Origin: Bacteroidetes bacterium UBA1941
GTDB taxonomy: Bacteria > Bacteroidota > Bacteroidia > Chitinophagales > LD1
Direction of reading: 5' to 3'
DNA: 64,000 nucleotides
Assembly: GCA_002336805.1 (NCBI GenBank)
Contig: DDEZ01000011.1
Span: forward strand, 372,001 to 436,000
Shown here: in pieces, positions 8,275-16,989 of the stretch
Numbering within the stretch: the stretch's first letter is position 1
Layout of the letters: each line of letters opens with the position of its first letter
Program-made: the position numbers and the translations under genes
The notes under the pieces: model-generated
Databases searched by the model: none
What the model was told of the DNA's origin: nothing
Seen by the model: only the letters and a program-made list of their open reading frames with translations

Positions 8275-9045
8275 TTAAAATTTGAGGTGCTTTACCGTCA
8301 GGCCATTGTTTATCAGCTGCTGGAGTGAGGCGATACCTACCTTGAGATGTGTGTCTACATAGTTGGTGGTCACCTTGGTATCGCTGGCATCAGTTTTCAC
8401 ACCTTCCGGTACCATAGGCTGGTCAGACACGAGCAGGAGGGCGCCAGCCGGGATCTCGTTTTTGAATGCGGTGATAAATATCGTGGCAGTCTCCATGTCT
8501 ATAGCCATCGGACGTATTTTGCGCAGGTATTCTTTAAACTCCTCGTCCCACTCCCATACACGCCGGTTGGTAGTATAGACGGTACCAGTCCAGTAGTCCT
8601 GAGAGAAGTCACGGATAGTGGTAGATATCGCCTTCTGCAGTGCAAAAGCTGGCAGAGACGGTACCTCAGGCGGGAAGTAATCATTGGATGTCCCTTCGCC
8701 CCTGATACCTGCTATCGGCAGGATCAGGTCACCTACCTGGTTCTTCTTTTTCAGACCTCCACATTTACCCAGGAAAAGTACCGCCTCCGGCTCTATGGCA
8801 GAGAGGAGGTCCATCACAGTGGCTGCATTGGGGCTCCCCATACCAAAGTTGATGATAGTAATGCCATTGGCGCGGGCAGAGCGCATGGGCCTGTTCAGCC
8901 CTACCACCTCTACACCATGCCACTCGGCAAACATCGTCACGTAGTTGTCAAAATTGGTGAGCAGGATAAATTTGTCAAAATCTGCCAGCTCACGGCCCGT
9001 ATAGCGGGGCAGCCAGTTATTTACTATGTCTTGCTTTGTCTTCAT
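8275..9045 (-). CDS. amn: AMP nucleosidase
   Basis: The 256-residue protein belongs to the nucleoside phosphorylase fold. FGMGSPNAATVMDLLSAIEP, VLFLGKCGGLKKKNQVGDLI and the purine-binding AIDMETATIFITAF are visible. The Bacteroidota AMP nucleosidase of about 260 residues cleaves AMP to adenine and ribose 5-phosphate. I chose the ATG at 9045 (MKTKQDIVNNW). The frame stays open to 9405, but that part is antisense to the HsdR-N-like gene and has no family resemblance. A plain uridine/purine phosphorylase is the alternative; the N-terminal block DFDKFILLTNFDNYVTMF favours AMP nucleosidase. Confidence 0.85.
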   Translation of the reverse strand: MKTKQDIVNNWLPRYTGRELADFDKFILLTNFDNYVTMFAEWHGVEVVGLNRPMRSARANGITIINFGMGSPNAATVMDLLSAIEPEAVLFLGKCGGLKKKNQVGDLILPIAGIRGEGTSNDYFPPEVPSLPAFALQKAISTTIRDFSQDYWTGTVYTTNRRVWEWDEEFKEYLRKIRPMAIDMETATIFITAFKNEIPAGALLLVSDQPMVPEGVKTDASDTKVTTNYVDTHLKVGIASLQQLINNGLTVKHLKF

Positions 9046-9108
9046 GCTGCACGGATTATCTATTGACGTGCTAATTACGCAAATTCGCGCTAAATCAATC
9101 CACAAGCG

Positions 9109-9558
9109 TTGACAACGGTAGTTTTTGGCGAGTACCCGTTTCGCTTCCGCGAAGAGCACGGAGCGAAGATGGTGTTTGATCCGGTACGCAAAAAGTATGT
9201 GGCCCTGACACCCGAGGAGTGGGTGCGCCAGCATATCCTCCACTACCTGATGGAGCGTGGCTACCCGGCCTCCCTCATAGCTATAGAGCGCGGCATAGAG
9301 GTCAATGGGCTGATGCGGCGATTTGATATAGTGGTATATGGGCGCGATTCCCGGCCTCTGATCCTCGTAGAGTGCAAAGCACAGGAGGAGCCCCTCGATC
9401 ATCATGTACTGATGCAGGCCGTGGCCTACAATCTGACGGTGCAGGCACGGTACCTATGGCTCACCAATGGTAAACATACCTACTTCATCCGCCTCTCCGA
9501 TGGGGAGGTGCTGGACGAAGTGGTATCTTTTGATGATCTGGTGAAGAGTGGGGAATAA
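9109..9558 (+). CDS. Small HsdR-N-like protein (PD-(D/E)xK nuclease fold)
   Basis: The 149-residue protein resembles the stand-alone 'type I restriction enzyme R protein N-terminal' proteins that are widespread in Bacteroidota. The core GLMRRFDIVVYGRDSRPLIL is followed by VECKAQ, giving the D...ExK pattern of a PD-(D/E)xK nuclease, and LMQAVAYNLTVQARYLWLTN completes the fold. No methylase or specificity subunit is nearby, so this is not a restriction system; its substrate is unknown. An in-frame stop at 9091 leaves TTG (9109) as the only start that keeps the whole domain. It is divergent from amn. Confidence 0.8.
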   Translation: MTTVVFGEYPFRFREEHGAKMVFDPVRKKYVALTPEEWVRQHILHYLMERGYPASLIAIERGIEVNGLMRRFDIVVYGRDSRPLILVECKAQEEPLDHHVLMQAVAYNLTVQARYLWLTNGKHTYFIRLSDGEVLDEVVSFDDLVKSGE

Positions 9559-9575
9559 ACGGGGAAGCTTTTCCT

Positions 9576-9794
9576 TTACTTGTCAGCTTTCTTTGCTTCT
9601 GCTCCGTCCTTGTCTACATTGATTCCGCCACCTTTTTTGCCTTCTATTTTCAGGCCTTCTTTGTCTACGTCCAGTTCGCCGCCTTTCTTGCCATTGATGT
9701 GTACGCCTGGTTTTTCGTCTCGTGCAGGCTCATGTGAGCAGGCAGCGAATGTGAGTGTAGCCGCTGCAGTCAGGATCAGTGTGTAAGCTTTCAT
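9576..9794 (-). CDS. Small repeat lipoprotein
   Basis: The 72-residue protein has a lipoprotein signal peptide ending in TFAAC (Cys19). The mature part contains near-repeats built on KKGGE/G-x-x-VDK-x-G (INGKKGGELDVDKEG, then IEGKKGGGINVDKDG), rich in Lys, Gly and Asp, with hydrophobic residues alternating as in beta strands. It should be lipid-anchored, in the inner or outer membrane. Function is unknown. It converges on the HsdR-N-like gene. Confidence 0.7.
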   Translation of the reverse strand: MKAYTLILTAAATLTFAACSHEPARDEKPGVHINGKKGGELDVDKEGLKIEGKKGGGINVDKDGAEAKKADK

Positions 9795-9871
9795 GTTTTG
9801 ATATTTTAGAATGATGAATGTTATATCCTTTTCAAATGACGTGCCTCACTTTCTGACTGGGGCCGATTCAT

Positions 9872-9879
9872 TACTTTCG
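9872..9879 (+). promoter_or_regulatory. -7 box, near-leaderless start of the HD gene
   Basis: TACTTTCG fits the Bacteroidota -7 consensus in 7 of 8 positions and ends 4 bases before the ATG at 9884. Transcription would start at or very near the A of the start codon. A matching -33 box at the usual distance is not clear. Confidence 0.45.
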
Positions 9880-9883
9880 CCCC

Positions 9884-11122
9884 ATGGCAGACAATAAGCG
9901 CAAGATCTTTAATGACCCCGTACACGGATTCATCACCATACCGCATGATATCATTTTTGATATCATAGAGCATCCTTACTTCCAGCGCCTGCGCCGTATA
10001 CAGCAGCTCGGCTTGAGCAATTATGTGTATCCGGGCGCTAATCACACACGCTTCCACCATGCGCTGGGTGCCTTTCACCTGATGCGGCAGGCTATCAATA
10101 TCCTGAAAGTAAAAGGGCATGAGATCACCTCAGATGAGGAGTGCGCTGCGCAGATAGCCATCCTCCTGCATGATATAGGGCACGGACCATACTCTCATAC
10201 CCTGGAGCATATACTAGTGCCGGGTGTGAATCATGAAGAGCTGTCGCGCATCTATATGCAGCGGCTCAATACGCATTTTGATGGGAAGCTGTCTATGGCT
10301 ATCGAGATATTTGAGGGGAGGTATCATAAGAAGTTTTTGCATCAGCTGGTCTCTTCTCAGCTGGATGTGGATAGGCTGGACTACCTGACCAGAGATAGCT
10401 TTTTCACCGGTGTGAATGAAGGGGTGATCTCCTATGACCGTATCATAGAGATGATGAATGTAAAAGACGGGGAACTGGTGATAGAGCGGAAGGGTATCTA
10501 CTCGATCGAGAACTTTATCATAGCCCGCCGCCTCATGTACTGGCAGGTATACCTTCACAAAACGGTGGTCTGTGTGGAGAATATGCTGATCCGTGCATTG
10601 AAGCGTGCGCAACAGCTGATGGAGGCCGGGCACAAGGTAGAGGCATCTCCAGCACTGAGCTATTTTTTTAATAAGAATGTCACGCTGCGTGATTTTGCAG
10701 AGGATAAGGAGGTGCTGGAGCTATACTCCCGCCTGGATGATATGGATATCATGTCTGCGCTCAAATACTGGCGCCACTCTGATGACGCGATCCTCAGGCT
10801 GCTATGCGCCTCTATACTGGACCGCAAGCTATTCCGCATAGAAATGCAGTCAGTCGAGTTTGCACCGGAGGTGGTAGAGGCACGCAGGAGAGAGGCTGCC
10901 CGGGAATATGGCGTGTCAAAAGCAGATGCAGCATACCTGGTCTGGACAGACACTACGATCAATCATGCCTACAACCCGGATGAAGACCGGATCAATATAC
11001 TGGGATCTGACGGCAGAGTGCAGGATATCACCCAGGCCTCAGACCAGCTCAATATCTCAGGCCTATCCAAGCCGGTGGTGAAGCACTATCTCTGCTACCC
11101 AAAGGGGATGGCGAAGACCTGA
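9884..11122 (+). CDS. HD-domain phosphohydrolase (YdhJ/dNTPase-like)
   Basis: The 412-residue protein carries a complete HD metal site: HTRFHHALGAFHLM supplies the first His, ILLHDIGHGPYSHTLEH the His-Asp pair, and SSQLDVDRLDYLTRDSF the final Asp, in the order seen in dGTPase/SAMHD1-like hydrolases. The start NDPVHGFITIPHDIIFDIIE is typical of the bacterial branch. Members hydrolyse dNTPs or other phosphoesters; the exact substrate is not readable here. It is cytoplasmic and monocistronic, with a promoter box directly abutting the start codon. Confidence 0.87.
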   Translation: MADNKRKIFNDPVHGFITIPHDIIFDIIEHPYFQRLRRIQQLGLSNYVYPGANHTRFHHALGAFHLMRQAINILKVKGHEITSDEECAAQIAILLHDIGHGPYSHTLEHILVPGVNHEELSRIYMQRLNTHFDGKLSMAIEIFEGRYHKKFLHQLVSSQLDVDRLDYLTRDSFFTGVNEGVISYDRIIEMMNVKDGELVIERKGIYSIENFIIARRLMYWQVYLHKTVVCVENMLIRALKRAQQLMEAGHKVEASPALSYFFNKNVTLRDFAEDKEVLELYSRLDDMDIMSALKYWRHSDDAILRLLCASILDRKLFRIEMQSVEFAPEVVEARRREAAREYGVSKADAAYLVWTDTTINHAYNPDEDRINILGSDGRVQDITQASDQLNISGLSKPVVKHYLCYPKGMAKT

Positions 11123-11181
11123 TGATACTGCTAAGCGGTGCTACTCAATAAGATAATGCCCGTTTTTATTAGTTTCACTGT

Positions 11182-12009
11182 ATGAAGAATATACTACTAG
11201 CCACGCTGATGGCGGCAGGCATTTACACCGCCAGTGCCCAGGATATAGATGGAACGCAACCCTTTCAACTAGGAGTGACAGATCATATAGAGTCAGGCGT
11301 GGCAGGACAGAGCCGCGACCTGAATATTTACCTGCCTAAAGACTATACCGCAAAGAAATCGTGGCCGGTCATATACCTGCTGGATGGCGGCAAGACAGAG
11401 GACTTTATACACATATCCGGTATCGTGCAGTTTCTGACAGATATAGTGGATACCATGCCGGAGGCGATCGTGGTCGGCATAGCTAATGTGGACCGCAAGC
11501 ACGATTTCACCTTTGCGCCGGGATCTACCCCGGAGTTTAGGAAAATGATACCCAATGCCGGAGGTTCGAAAGCCTTTATCTCATTTATGGAAAAGGAGCT
11601 CATGCCTTACATCCAAAAGAAATATAACGCTACCGGTAGCCAAACGCTCATAGGTCAGTCTGCCGGAGGCCTGCTGGCCACGGAGGTGGTACTGGATCAT
11701 ACGACCATGTTTGACAACTATCTAATAGTGAGTCCAAGCCTGTGGTGGAATGATGAGGAGCTGCTAAAAAGAAAGACTGAGCAAGGTAAAGTGACGAAGC
11801 CCGTGCATGTGGTACTGGCTGTAGGCAATGAAGGCGATCAGATGATGAAAGGGAGTAAGATGCTCATAGAATACCTCAATACCATTGGTAATGGGAAGAT
11901 CGTAACCCAGTTTCTCCATCTGAATCAGGAGAGCCACCTCACCATACTGCACAATGCGGCGTATAAGGGGCTACAACTACTGCTGTCAAAATCTCCCATC
12001 AAAAAATAG
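11182..12009 (+). CDS. Secreted alpha/beta-hydrolase esterase (Fes/esterase D type)
   Basis: The 275-residue protein has a signal peptide (MKNILLATLMAAGIYTASAQ) and the putative-esterase fold. WPVIYLLDGGKTEDF starts the core, the nucleophile elbow is LIGQSAGGLLATEV (Ser in GQSAGG), and SPSLWWNDEELLK is typical of ferri-siderophore/acyl esterases; His in NQESHLTILHNA probably completes the triad. It should act in the periplasm or outside the cell on an ester substrate that the sequence does not reveal. A strong bidirectional terminator follows. Confidence 0.85.
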   Translation: MKNILLATLMAAGIYTASAQDIDGTQPFQLGVTDHIESGVAGQSRDLNIYLPKDYTAKKSWPVIYLLDGGKTEDFIHISGIVQFLTDIVDTMPEAIVVGIANVDRKHDFTFAPGSTPEFRKMIPNAGGSKAFISFMEKELMPYIQKKYNATGSQTLIGQSAGGLLATEVVLDHTTMFDNYLIVSPSLWWNDEELLKRKTEQGKVTKPVHVVLAVGNEGDQMMKGSKMLIEYLNTIGNGKIVTQFLHLNQESHLTILHNAAYKGLQLLLSKSPIKK

Positions 12010-12021
12010 TAAGTAGTTCAT

Positions 12022-12065
12022 AAAAAGAAGCGGCGCAAACCTTATGGTTTGCGCCGCTTCTTTTT
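12022..12065. terminator. Bidirectional intrinsic terminator
   Basis: A perfect 20-base-pair inverted repeat has a TTAT loop (12042-12045). The A-run on one side and T-run on the other let it serve both the esterase gene (plus) and the ELWxxDGT gene (minus), which converge here. Confidence 0.9.
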
Positions 12066-12087
12066 GAGGAGTGTATGATAAAGACAT

Positions 12088-13782
12088 TTATTTCTTTACC
12101 ATTTTAAATGTTTGATGTGTACCGGATCCAGAGATGCTGAGCAGGTACATACCGCTACTCATATCGGGGGCTGGTATGCTAGCGGTACCGGAAGATGCCT
12201 CCAGCGTACTGCGATATACCTCGCGACCGGATATGTCTGTGATGATGGCTTCATACTGATCAGCGCCCGGGAGTCCTGCTACAGATATCACATCCTGAAA
12301 AGGGTTGGGATATGCCGTGATGCCTGTGGCGGCACCTACCTCGGTGATCGCTGTACTAGGCGTATTGTATATCCAGAGCTCATCACCTATGCTATTAAAG
12401 TTGGCTGCCATAAACAGTGAGCCATTATTCCAGCACATGGCGTATCCGCTACTATTAGTGCTCAGAGGCCCAAGGTTTGGAGCTACTGCAGGTGCTATGA
12501 CATGCGTATTAGCAGCAGTGCCATCAGTAGCCCACAGCTGCGGATCTAACGAGGTAGTCTGCTCAGCTACGAAGAGCAGCTGACCGTTGTAGGATATAAA
12601 TGACCTTGGAGATGATCCATTTCCGGGTACTGTACTCAGTATTTTGAATAGAGATGTGCCGGCAGTACTACCATCAGAGGTCCAGAGTTGATTGCCGTTG
12701 ATACTGTCTGTAGCAGCGAAGTAAAGATGATTATTTAAAGTGCCCATTCCGAATTGCCCGGCATAGGATGAGCCCGGACCGGCTAGTATATCCTTTACTA
12801 TGGTAGTACCAGCGCTGGTACCATCTGTCACCCATAGCTCATTACCGGTAGCTGTCTGCCTCGCCATGAAGTAGAGTTTGTTATTGAACGAAACAAACCC
12901 TGCATAGGATGCAGGCTCTGATCCTGGTATGCCCGGATCGATATCTTTTAGCAGCTGAGTACCTGCATCTGTGCCGTCGGATACCCATAGCTCATAGCCG
13001 TGTATACTATCTGTAGCACCCAGCAGCATCTGCCCGCCAAAGGGGATCATACAGTACGCCCTGCTGCCATTAGGGCCAGGCAGGATGTCTTTTACCATAC
13101 TGGTGCCGGCACTGGTACCATCTGTCTTCCAGAGCTCAGTACCGTGCACATCGTCAGCGGCACGAAAGTAAAGCGCACCATTAAATTCGTTGAAATGAAA
13201 ATACAGGCTTCTGAGGTTACCACCGGCATAGCCTTCCGGGTTGCTACCACCGGCTCCGGGGTAGATATCTTTGAGCAAAGAGGTGCCGCCAGCTGTACCA
13301 TCGCTCACCCACAGCTCTACACCATGTGCTACATCATAGGCCGAGTAGTATACCTTATTATTAAAAACCGTCAGGTAGTTGGGACTAGATGAGGTAGTAC
13401 CCGCAGCCGCGTCCACCACCATCTGTGTGCCTGAGGGGGTACCGTCTGTCACCCAGAGTTCGTTGCCATGTATGCTGTCATTGGCTATAAAAAAGAGCTT
13501 ATTGTTGCATACCGTAAAGCTAGATGGATAGCTATTGCCCGGCCCAGGCACTATGTCCATTAGCATTTGCGTGCCGGATGGAGTGCCGTCACTGACATAC
13601 AGTTCTGAGCCATTGGCTGCTGTAGAGGCTCTGAAGTAGACCTTGCCCTGATAAGAGGTGAGCTCTGTCGGGCTACTATTGCCCGAGCCTGTATTGATAT
13701 CTATCGGTGTGAATGTCTGAGCCATAGACATACTGACTGATAGCAGGCAGATCAGAACGAGTGGTAGAGTGTTCTTTTTCAT
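12088..13782 (-). CDS. ELWxxDGT-repeat T9SS cargo protein
   Basis: The 564-residue protein has a signal peptide (MKKNTLPLVLICLLSVSMSMAQ), then about eight repeats of roughly 45-60 residues, each with E/Q-L-W/Y-x-x-DGT followed by GT-x-hydrophobic-x-x-DI-x-PG and a strand pair such as NNKLYFMA. The regular pattern suggests a beta-propeller. The last 80 residues (TAYPNPFQDVISVAGLPG ... MYLLSISGSG) are a type A T9SS sorting domain, so the protein is exported through the outer membrane. A -7-like box (CAAATATA on the plus strand, 13825-13832) lies upstream. The ligand is unknown. Confidence 0.88.
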   Translation of the reverse strand: MKKNTLPLVLICLLSVSMSMAQTFTPIDINTGSGNSSPTELTSYQGKVYFRASTAANGSELYVSDGTPSGTQMLMDIVPGPGNSYPSSFTVCNNKLFFIANDSIHGNELWVTDGTPSGTQMVVDAAAGTTSSSPNYLTVFNNKVYYSAYDVAHGVELWVSDGTAGGTSLLKDIYPGAGGSNPEGYAGGNLRSLYFHFNEFNGALYFRAADDVHGTELWKTDGTSAGTSMVKDILPGPNGSRAYCMIPFGGQMLLGATDSIHGYELWVSDGTDAGTQLLKDIDPGIPGSEPASYAGFVSFNNKLYFMARQTATGNELWVTDGTSAGTTIVKDILAGPGSSYAGQFGMGTLNNHLYFAATDSINGNQLWTSDGSTAGTSLFKILSTVPGNGSSPRSFISYNGQLLFVAEQTTSLDPQLWATDGTAANTHVIAPAVAPNLGPLSTNSSGYAMCWNNGSLFMAANFNSIGDELWIYNTPSTAITEVGAATGITAYPNPFQDVISVAGLPGADQYEAIITDISGREVYRSTLEASSGTASIPAPDMSSGMYLLSISGSGTHQTFKMVKK

Positions 13783-14093
13783 AATGCTGTTTGTTTAAGA
13801 TGAAGGATATGGTTTAATATGATACAAATATAACCAGTACTAATGGCGCAAAAATTCCAAATAATTGATTCTGTGATAGTTTCGGTGATCTAAAGTAGGG
13901 TATATTGTTGATAATAAGAGCTTTATATGGTGTGATGGGCCTGCCTTTATTGTCTTAATGAGCATCGTGATATTCCTTGCTCTTTTATGCCCGTTTTATT
14001 AGTATATTTGCGCTCCCTTTCTGAAAGGGATATTCACAAAACAAAACTCACGTACTCCGGGTGAGAATAAACAATAACAGAGGTCTATCAGAA
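13783..14093. promoter_or_regulatory. Divergent promoter region and rpsA leader
   Basis: This 311-base stretch has no gene. Toward the left it holds TATATTTG on the minus strand (13825-13832) for the ELWxxDGT gene. Toward the right it holds TATATTTG (14003-14010), a perfect -7 box for rpsA. The rpsA leader then contains an inverted repeat tccctttc/gaaaggga (14014-14030) and a second small stem ctcac/gtgag (14047-14065). S1 synthesis is autoregulated through leader structure in other bacteria; whether these stems act that way here is inference. Confidence 0.6.
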
Positions 14094-16019
14094 ATGTCTG
14101 AAGAAACACAAGAAGTAGCTCCAGCTACAGAAACCAAAAAACAATTTCAGCCGGCTACTGCCCACGACGACTTTGACTGGTCAGTGGACAAGCGCAACGT
14201 AGTAAGCTACGACAAGGCTAAGCACGAAGAGTATGATGCCCTCTATGGCTCTACCCTCCGCACACTGGAAGACCACCAGATCGTAAAGGGTACAGTAGTA
14301 GCCGTCACGAATACTGACGTGGTATTCAACATCGGCTTCAAGTCTGACGGCCTCGTGCCACTGTCAGAATTCCGCGATCAGGAGGAACTCAAGATCGGTG
14401 AGGAATATGACGTGTACGTAGTAAGCAAGGAAGATAAGAAAGGCCACCTGCTGCTCAGCCGCAAGAACGCTAAGCTGCTGAAGGCATGGGAGCAGATCGT
14501 GACTGCAGCCTCTACCGGCGAGGTAGTGACCGGCCGCATCACATCCAAGACAAAGGGTGGTCTGATAGCCAATGTATTTGGCCTCGACACATTCCTCCCG
14601 GGCTCTCAGATCGACGTGAAGCCTATCACTGACTACGATATCTACGTAGGCAAGACCCTCGAGCTGAAGGTAGTGAAGGTAAACGAAGCGATCAAGAACG
14701 CAGTAGTATCTCACAAGGCGCTCATCGAGTCTGATATCGAGTCACAACGTGAAGAGATCATCGGCAAGCTCGAAAAAGGTCAGGTACTGGAAGGTACTAT
14801 CAAGAACATCACTGACTTCGGTGCATTCATCGATCTCGGCGGCGTGGACGGTCTCCTCTATATCACTGATATATCATGGGGCCGTATCCAGCATCCTAGC
14901 GAGGTACTGCAGCTCAATCAGAAGCTCAATGTGGTGGTACTCGACTACGATGATCAGAAGAAGAGGATCTCTCTCGGCCTCAAGCAACTGCAGCCACACC
15001 CATGGGATACCCTGGATGCCGGTATCGAAGTGGGCTCTAAGGTCAAGGGCAAGATCGTCAACATCGAAGATTACGGCGCATTCCTCGAGATCACTCCGGG
15101 CGTAGAAGGCCTGATCCACGTATCTGAGGTGAGCTGGTCTTCAGCTCCGATCAATAGCCGTGAGTTCTTCAAGCTGGGCGATATCCACGAGGCTATCGTG
15201 ATGACCATCGACCGCGAAGAGCGCAAGATGTCTCTGTCCCTCAAGAGGCTGACAGAAGATCCATGGACCAAGATCGCTGAGAAGTTCCCTGTAGGTACAC
15301 GTGTGAAGGGTGCGGTGAAGAACCTGACTCCATACGGCGTATTCGTAGAGCTGGGTGACGGTATCGGTGGTATGATCCACATCTCTGACCTGAGCTGGAC
15401 CAAGCGCTACAACCATCCTAGCGAATTCACCAAGGTGGGTGCTGAGCTGGACGTAGTAGTACTGGATATCGACAATGATAACCGCAAACTGTCTCTGGGC
15501 CACAAGCAGATCGAAGAAGATCCATGGGATACTTTTGAGACTGTATTCCCGGTAGGCTCTGTGCATGAGGCTACTGTGCTGACAGCTGATGACAAGGGTG
15601 CAGTAGTGCTCCTGCCATATGGCCTGGAAGGCTACGCTCCTAAGAAGCATACTTCTAAGGAATCAGGTGGCTTCCTGGCAGCTGATGAGAAGGCCCAGTT
15701 CAAGGTGCTCGAATTCAATCGTAATGACAAGCGTATACTCCTGTCTCATGCACGTACATGGGAAGAGGCTAAGCGTGATGCTGTAGAAGCAGTCAAGAGC
15801 GAGAAGAAAGCAGAAGCCGCCTCAGCCAGCAAGAAGGTGAAGGAGCTGAACAAGTCAGTAGAGAAATCAACTCTCGGTGACCTCAGCGCCCTGTCTAACC
15901 TGAAGGAAAAGCTGATGGGCGACGAAGCATCTGCTGCATCCAAGAAGGCAGACGCCGCCAAGGAAGAAAAGAAAGATGAAGCTAAGAAGGACGAAACTTC
16001 TGGCGACCTCTTCTCTTAA
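14094..16019 (+). CDS. rpsA: 30S ribosomal protein S1
   Basis: The 641-residue protein has six S1 RNA-binding domains in a row, each beginning like GTVVAVTNTDVVFNIGFKS or GTIKNITDFGAFIDLGGVD, followed by a Lys/Ala/Glu-rich charged tail of about 75 residues. S1 binds mRNA on the 30S subunit and helps recruit transcripts without Shine-Dalgarno sites, which fits this genome. I take the ATG at 14094 (MSEETQEVAP); a GTG at 14061 lies inside the leader hairpin. Codons are visibly more biased than in neighbours, as expected for a highly expressed gene. A strong terminator follows. Confidence 0.97.
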   Translation: MSEETQEVAPATETKKQFQPATAHDDFDWSVDKRNVVSYDKAKHEEYDALYGSTLRTLEDHQIVKGTVVAVTNTDVVFNIGFKSDGLVPLSEFRDQEELKIGEEYDVYVVSKEDKKGHLLLSRKNAKLLKAWEQIVTAASTGEVVTGRITSKTKGGLIANVFGLDTFLPGSQIDVKPITDYDIYVGKTLELKVVKVNEAIKNAVVSHKALIESDIESQREEIIGKLEKGQVLEGTIKNITDFGAFIDLGGVDGLLYITDISWGRIQHPSEVLQLNQKLNVVVLDYDDQKKRISLGLKQLQPHPWDTLDAGIEVGSKVKGKIVNIEDYGAFLEITPGVEGLIHVSEVSWSSAPINSREFFKLGDIHEAIVMTIDREERKMSLSLKRLTEDPWTKIAEKFPVGTRVKGAVKNLTPYGVFVELGDGIGGMIHISDLSWTKRYNHPSEFTKVGAELDVVVLDIDNDNRKLSLGHKQIEEDPWDTFETVFPVGSVHEATVLTADDKGAVVLLPYGLEGYAPKKHTSKESGGFLAADEKAQFKVLEFNRNDKRILLSHARTWEEAKRDAVEAVKSEKKAEAASASKKVKELNKSVEKSTLGDLSALSNLKEKLMGDEASAASKKADAAKEEKKDEAKKDETSGDLFS

Positions 16020-16052
16020 ATCGTAATACACAGCTCCGGCTGTCACGATATG

Positions 16053-16085
16053 AGCCCCTCAGAGTGATCTGAGGGGCTTTTTTAT
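16053..16085 (+). terminator. Intrinsic terminator of rpsA
   Basis: A perfect 10-base-pair stem (agcccctcag, 16053-16062; ctgaggggct, 16069-16078) with a six-base loop is followed by a T-rich run. Confidence 0.92.
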
Positions 16086-16196
16086 TTCACAAAAGAGATT
16101 CCATAAGACATCGCATGGCGGATTAGGTGAACGACAAAGAAGAGGGAGACGCAATAATATTTTAATCGTGCGTTCTGAGACTATTCAAAGGATTGT

Positions 16197-16913
16197 ATGA
16201 GACGCTTTTTTTGTATTGCTTTATTTATAGGTAGCGTGCTACATCTTAAGGCGGGATGCTACGCATATGCGATAATTAGAATCAATGGTTTATCATTTTT
16301 TGATAGCCAGGTAAGTAGCTTTCATGCCCGATGGATAAATAATTGCTATGCAAATAGTTTAGACGGCGGTCCTTATGGCCTGAACGTCACAATCTATTTT
16401 CAGCCAGGTGATACAATTTATCTGGACAATATCATAGTAACCCAACCGGGAGTTTATACTACTTCTTTTGATGAAAATTGTGAGAATGTTTTCGAATGGA
16501 ATTTTACCAATCATTTCACTTGTTCATATCTCTCTGGTATATTAGAGACGTATTATCGATATAACCTGGATCATCATTTCCTGGATTCACTGGGGGCCGT
16601 TCAGAAAGCCATAGATGATTCAATTGCTTCCGCAAAAAGGGATTTTAACGATTCTGTAGCAGCTGTCCCTGCTATCGTTTATCCTAACCCCATTGCCGAA
16701 GTACTTAATTTTGAATGTTTCAAGACCGTCCAGCAGCCATTTGATCTGGAGCTTTTTGATCTGGAGGGGCGTAGAGCTTTATTCCGGCATGTGACATTTA
16801 CAGATAGCTACCAGATCCAGAGTATAGATGTCAGTGGCCTGGAGGCCGGTCCATATATTGCAAACTACTTTATCAACGGCAGGCAGTACAGGCGCCAGAT
16901 CGTAAAGCTGTAA
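16197..16913 (+). CDS. Hypothetical T9SS type A cargo protein
   Basis: The 238-residue protein has an N-terminal signal peptide (MRRFFCIALFIGSVLHLKAG) and an unrecognised middle region with several Cys and aromatic residues. Its C-terminus (IVYPNPIAEVLNFECF ... LEAGPYIANYFINGRQ) is a type A T9SS sorting domain. It is therefore predicted to be secreted or surface-attached. Its A+T content is a little higher than that of the flanking housekeeping genes. No function can be given. Confidence 0.7.
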   Translation: MRRFFCIALFIGSVLHLKAGCYAYAIIRINGLSFFDSQVSSFHARWINNCYANSLDGGPYGLNVTIYFQPGDTIYLDNIIVTQPGVYTTSFDENCENVFEWNFTNHFTCSYLSGILETYYRYNLDHHFLDSLGAVQKAIDDSIASAKRDFNDSVAAVPAIVYPNPIAEVLNFECFKTVQQPFDLELFDLEGRRALFRHVTFTDSYQIQSIDVSGLEAGPYIANYFINGRQYRRQIVKL

Positions 16914-16961
16914 ACCTACTATACACTGTAGCATGCCTATGCTACTCTGATACATATTCCG

Positions 16962-16969
16962 TATTTTTG
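16962..16969 (+). promoter_or_regulatory. -7 box of mrp
   Basis: TATTTTTG fits the Bacteroidota TAnnTTTG consensus and ends 20 bases before the mrp start codon. No clear -33 TTTG is seen at the standard spacing. Confidence 0.5.
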
Positions 16970-16989
16970 CGCCTTCAATAGACGTAAGA

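Noticed and set aside
8347..9066. A 239-residue open frame on the plus strand opposite amn
   Set aside because: It is fully antisense to a well-supported AMP nucleosidase and its product has antisense-like composition.
9046..9405. N-terminal extension of amn by 120 residues
   Set aside because: The extension is antisense to the HsdR-N-like gene, lacks family resemblance, and an ATG at 9045 gives the normal family length.
9109..9558. Part of a restriction-modification system
   Set aside because: Only a small HsdR-N-like domain is present; there is no helicase, methylase or specificity subunit nearby. Stand-alone proteins of this kind are common in Bacteroidota.
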